Origin: Lachnospiraceae bacterium
GTDB taxonomy: Bacteria; Bacillota; Clostridia; Lachnospirales; Lachnospiraceae
DNA: 54,769 bases
Direction of reading: 5' to 3'
Assembly: GCA_017442865.1 (NCBI GenBank)
Contig: JAFRXK010000048.1
Coordinates: 1 to 54,769, forward strand
The position numbers and the translations under genes are program-made. A model generated the notes under the pieces. The model did no database searches. It was not told the origin of the DNA and saw nothing but the letters and a program-made list of their open reading frames with translations. This document shows positions 52,085-54,769 of the stretch, piece by piece; the first letter of the stretch is position 1; every line of letters begins with the position of its first letter.

Positions 52085-52309
52085 TTATGCTGCGCTGTAT
52101 GCTTTTATTGCCTCCTCAAACGAATCATTATAGCCGTCATACTCTACAGTAAGATTCTCTGATAAATCAAGACTTAATACGCTAAGTATTGATTTCGCAT
52201 CAATTACATTTTTGTTGTTTAAAATCTCTACATCAAAGTTACATTTACCGGCTGCTAAAACAAAATTCTTGACATCCTCAAATTGTGATAATCTGATAGT
52301 CTTCTTCAT
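52085..52309 (-). CDS. HPr-like protein without the phospho-histidine
   Basis: The 74-residue protein follows the HPr fold over its length. VIDAKSILSVLSLDLSENLTVEYDG (35-59) matches the NLKSIMGVMSLG region, with Ser40 at the place of HPr Ser46, and the DSFEEAIKAYS end matches helix 3. The active-site HARPA segment is replaced by EDVKNF (11-16), so phosphotransfer is not possible. Like Crh it could be phosphorylated on the serine and act in regulation. AAGGAG precedes ATG 52309. No PTS gene is adjacent. Confidence 0.75.
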   Translation of the reverse strand: MKKTIRLSQFEDVKNFVLAAGKCNFDVEILNNKNVIDAKSILSVLSLDLSENLTVEYDGYNDSFEEAIKAYSAA

Positions 52310-52512
52310 ATTTACAACTCCTTTAAAACATAAAAATGTTTTCTTCTCTTAATTTACGCTGTATTTACTAAATTGGTTCATTCGTATAAATACATCCGAA
52401 CGCAGCACATTTCGTTTCCACAAAATGTATTGCAACTGTAGTTAACACCTTAATGTCAATATATACAGCACATTTTCTGATTTGTCAAGCACACAAATTA
52501 ATTACTTCCTAT

Positions 52513-52541
52513 TTGCCTTAAACGTTTATTAATGCTATAAT
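52513..52541 (+). promoter_or_regulatory. Promoter of the CsoR-family gene
   Basis: TTGCCT (52513-52518), 17 bp and TATAAT (52536-52541), with TGC extending the -10, lie 30 bp before the start codon. Autoregulation by the repressor is likely but no clear operator was identified. Confidence 0.7.
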
Positions 52542-52570
52542 TTAAACAATTAAGACTTAGGAGGGCGCAA

Positions 52571-52903
52571 ATGAGTCATTCTGATAACAACATTACACAC
52601 GATATGCATACATCTGCTCATACACATACTCATCACACTCATGAGCATGCGCACACAAAAGAAGTGCTCGACAGGCTCGCAAGAGCTATCGGTCATCTCC
52701 AAAAAGTACGCTCGATGGTTGAGGACGGTGAAGACTGCAGCGCTGTCCTTATCCAGCTTTCCGCAGTCAAATCAGCACTTAACAACACCGGCAAGATTAT
52801 TTTAAAGGATCATCTGGAGCACTGCATCGTACACGCCGTTGAAGAGGGCGACCATGAGATGCTTGATGAGCTTTACAAGGCAATCGACAGGTATATGCAG
52901 TAG
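52571..52903 (+). CDS. CsoR/FrmR-family metal-sensing repressor with His-rich N-terminus
   Basis: The 110-residue protein has an N-terminal stretch with about nine His in residues 10-28, then the DUF156 helical fold. Cys56 (EDCSAVLIQLSAV), His81 and Cys85 (KDHLEHCIV) give the C-H-C ligand set of CsoR-type copper sensors. LARAIGHLQKVRSMVEDG (36-53) is the DNA-binding helix. The His-rich tail is reminiscent of nickel- or zinc-handling proteins. It converges on the Mrp gene, with 7 bp between their stops. No metal transporter gene is adjacent. Confidence 0.92.
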   Translation: MSHSDNNITHDMHTSAHTHTHHTHEHAHTKEVLDRLARAIGHLQKVRSMVEDGEDCSAVLIQLSAVKSALNNTGKIILKDHLEHCIVHAVEEGDHEMLDELYKAIDRYMQ

Positions 52904-52910
52904 AGGCGTA

Positions 52911-53651
52911 TTATTTAAACGCCTCCAATATATCATAATCAATGCCTCTTAAATCCACGCTTTCAAACATACCCATATCCGCAAGTGCGGCAAGCTGCGG
53001 CATAATCGGCAGCTTTCCTATTACCTTTGTTCCCTCTGCCTGCGCGATGCTCTCTATGTCGCTCATGCCGAACGGATACAGTCTCTTACCGCAGTCAGGA
53101 CACTCCATGTAGCTGTAATTTTCCACGATGCCAATCACGTCCTTATTCATCTGCTTTGCCATATTTACTGACTTGGCAACGATAAGTCTTACAAGGTCCT
53201 GAGGCGAGGATACGATAACCACGCCTGTTACAGGAATGCTCTGATAAATTGTGAGCGGTACATCGCCTGTTCCCGGCGGCATATCAATTATAAGATAATC
53301 AAGTTCTCCCCACGCTGTCTGGTTCCAGAACTGGCCTATCATCTTTGCAAGTATCGGGCCTCTCCAGAGCACAGGCGTTGTCTCGTCATCAAGCATAAGA
53401 TTGATTGAAACAATCTTAATACCCTTAGGAGTCTCTACAGGCACAAGATTCATCTCCTCATCAGCATACAGCCCGTCGCTTACTCCGAACATCTTCGGGA
53501 TAGACGGACCGGTAATATCAGCATCAAGAATACCAACCTTATACCCCTTTCTATTTAATGAAATCGCCGTAAGCGCAGATACAAATGACTTTCCTACTCC
53601 ACCCTTACCGCTTGAAACTGCAATTATTTTTCCAATATTATTTGCCATCAT
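52911..53651 (-). CDS. Mrp/NBP35-type P-loop ATPase (Fe-S carrier)
   Basis: The 246-residue protein opens with the deviant Walker A SSGKGGVGKSFVSALTAISL (about 13-32). Then come LDADITGPSIPKMFG, IDMPPGTGDVPLTI (about 122-135) and VENYSYMECPDCGKR, whose CxxC binds the bridging Fe-S cluster. It lacks the N-terminal DUF59 domain of longer Mrp proteins. It probably assembles and delivers Fe-S clusters, some of which this window's Fe-S helicase and PurF-like protein would need. The start may be either of two adjacent ATGs (53651 or 53648). Confidence 0.92.
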   Translation of the reverse strand: MMANNIGKIIAVSSGKGGVGKSFVSALTAISLNRKGYKVGILDADITGPSIPKMFGVSDGLYADEEMNLVPVETPKGIKIVSINLMLDDETTPVLWRGPILAKMIGQFWNQTAWGELDYLIIDMPPGTGDVPLTIYQSIPVTGVVIVSSPQDLVRLIVAKSVNMAKQMNKDVIGIVENYSYMECPDCGKRLYPFGMSDIESIAQAEGTKVIGKLPIMPQLAALADMGMFESVDLRGIDYDILEAFK

Positions 53652-53875
53652 ACAACCTCCAAATCACTGCAACTTATTTATGGATAATAAACCTTACATT
53701 CTGAAAGCAACTAACCATTTTGCCGCTTATTTACGCCACAATGCACAGTCATATATTTTACTGCCTGCGGCTCATAAATATCATTCTATCATATTTATAA
53801 AATTATACAAGCATGCTTATGCTGCTAAATAATATTCCTTTCATATTATCTTAAGAGTTCATTTAGTAAAATGCA

Positions 53876-53903
53876 TTGACAAATTATTTTTTTATGCTAG
53901 TTT
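53876..53903 (+). promoter_or_regulatory. Promoter of the MATE gene
   Basis: TTGACA (53876-53881), 16 bp and TAGTTT (53898-53903) lie 38 bp before ATG 53942. A GGGGG run, about ten bases before the ATG, is the ribosome binding site. Confidence 0.55.
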
Positions 53904-53941
53904 TTATATAAAGAATCATTTAATTTGGGGGCATATTTACC

Positions 53942-54769
53942 ATGACTAAGGACATGACCTGCGGCTCGCCGTTTAAAATACTGTTTAACTTTTTTATACC
54001 GCTTATGTTTGCGAACCTTTTTCAGCAGTTTTACAATCTCGCAGACACCATTATAGTCGGCAGATGTATAAATGCAGACGCGCTTGCGGCGGTAGGCTCT
54101 ACCGGAAGCATCGGGTATTTTATCATAGGCTTCTGCCTCGGAACCTGCAGCGGCTTTGCAATTCCGATAGCAAAATGCTTTGGTGCAAAGGATTATGAGA
54201 ACATGCACCGGTATACTGCAAACAGCATATATATTGCAGGTATTATGGCTGTCGTTTTTACGATTGCTGCCACATTATCCTGCCGGACTCTGCTTGGTCT
54301 TATGCATACCAATGAAAGCGTATTTGAGGATGCTGATTCATACCTGTTTATTATTTTCCTCGGCATCCCGGCAGCCATGCTCTACAATCTGTGCGCCGCA
54401 ATAATAAGGGCTCTCGGCGACAGCAAAACGCCGCTTGTATTCCTTATCATCTCCTCGTTCGTAAATATACTGCTCGATTTGTTCTGCATAAGTGTTCTTG
54501 GGCTTGGCGTGCGCGGTGCGGCAATAGCCACCGTTTCATCGCAAGCTTTATCTGGGCTTATGTGCTTTGTGCATCTTAGGCGCTTTGACATAATGAAAAT
54601 ACAAAAGGATGAGTGGAATGCATCGCTGCCGCATATAAAAAAGCTGTGCTACACAGGCTTTCCTATGGGCTTTCAGGGCTCGCTCATTTCAATCGGCAGC
54701 GTAATACAGCAGACTGCAGTAAATAACCTCGTGCAGCCGCTTTACATAACCGCAGTTACCGCCGCATCC
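53942..54769 (+). CDS. MATE family efflux transporter (3' end beyond the window)
   Basis: The first 276 codons are seen, starting MTKDMTCGSPFKILFNFFIP. The MATE opening is plain: PLMFANLFQQFYNLADTIIVGRCINADALAAVG (about 19-51), followed by FAIPIAKCFGAKD and LGIPAAMLYNLCAAIIRALGDSKTPL (about 140-165). About seven membrane segments are present before the cut. MATE proteins export cationic drugs or metabolites using Na+ or H+ gradients; the substrate is unknown. Confidence 0.9.
   Translation, partial: MTKDMTCGSPFKILFNFFIPLMFANLFQQFYNLADTIIVGRCINADALAAVGSTGSIGYFIIGFCLGTCSGFAIPIAKCFGAKDYENMHRYTANSIYIAGIMAVVFTIAATLSCRTLLGLMHTNESVFEDADSYLFIIFLGIPAAMLYNLCAAIIRALGDSKTPLVFLIISSFVNILLDLFCISVLGLGVRGAAIATVSSQALSGLMCFVHLRRFDIMKIQKDEWNASLPHIKKLCYTGFPMGFQGSLISIGSVIQQTAVNNLVQPLYITAVTAAS

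Overview
The window looks like a chromosomal segment of a low-to-moderate GC Clostridia, most probably a Lachnospiraceae member. The grounds are the clostridial one-chain PurL with a fused glutaminase, the Cys-less PurF type I associate with that family, the rplM-rpsI pair with a leader, strong GGAGG ribosome binding sites, and many Lachnospiraceae-style accessory proteins. This assignment is by recognition, not by a search. No rRNA, tRNA, phage or CRISPR locus was seen. Both ends cut a gene: a glycosyltransferase at the left and a MATE transporter at the right.

Region 1 (1-17.8 kb, all minus strand) is a Wzx/Wzy-type surface polysaccharide locus, read from galE (17.7 kb) leftward. In transcription order it holds galE, a PglE-like aminotransferase, a PglC-like phosphoglycosyl transferase, a PglD-like acetyltransferase, a PglA-like glycosyltransferase, UDP-HexNAc dehydrogenase and epimerase (WbpO/TviB and WbpP/TviC type), then a GT4, a Wzy-like polymerase, a GT2, the Wzx flippase, three GT4 enzymes, an acyltransferase-3 and a last, partial GT4. 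The chain would be started on undecaprenyl phosphate by the PglC-like enzyme, extended by up to seven glycosyltransferases, flipped and polymerised. The bacillosamine-type set lacks its 4,6-dehydratase (PglF) within the window. A TTGATT-17-TATAAT promoter precedes galE.

Region 2 (18-24.1 kb) holds a stand-alone PTS IIC-like permease, a membrane-anchored N-acetylmuramoyl-L-alanine amidase, a YczE-like membrane protein and an AlbA_2/Schlafen-type ATPase. A 0.9 kb non-coding block of duplicated palindromic modules follows.

Region 3 (24.1-31.3 kb, minus) is a purine operon: a PurF homologue without the glutaminase nucleophile, a sigma-70-like protein that has lost its promoter-reading parts, and PurLQ. 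A histidine phosphatase lies upstream of it. A gene-free, AT-rich 1.5 kb follows.

Region 4 (32.8-38.7 kb, minus) is a run of small accessory genes: NUDIX hydrolase, DinB-like protein, an AraC-HTH fused to a degenerate SpoT-type HD domain, a YjbR-MGMT fusion, a nucleotidyltransferase-like protein, a TipA-class MerR regulator with a 19-bp-spacer promoter, and a PD-(D/E)XK-like protein. A ninefold array of about 53 bp repeats follows (38.7-39.15 kb).

Region 5 (39.2-54.8 kb) has rplM-rpsI with a candidate L13 leader, a NifS-like protein lacking its Cys, divergent HTH regulators, HelD, a CPBP protease, a coiled-coil membrane protein, a Cas4-like/XPD-type helicase fusion, a lone AAA ATPase, a zinc-ribbon/SHOCT protein, an HPr-like protein without its histidine, a CsoR-family repressor with a His-rich tail, an Mrp ATPase and a MATE transporter.

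A recurring theme is homologues of core enzymes or regulators in which key residues are replaced: PurF, the sigma factor, SpoT-HD, NifS and HPr. These, plus the two repeat arrays, are the points most worth following.
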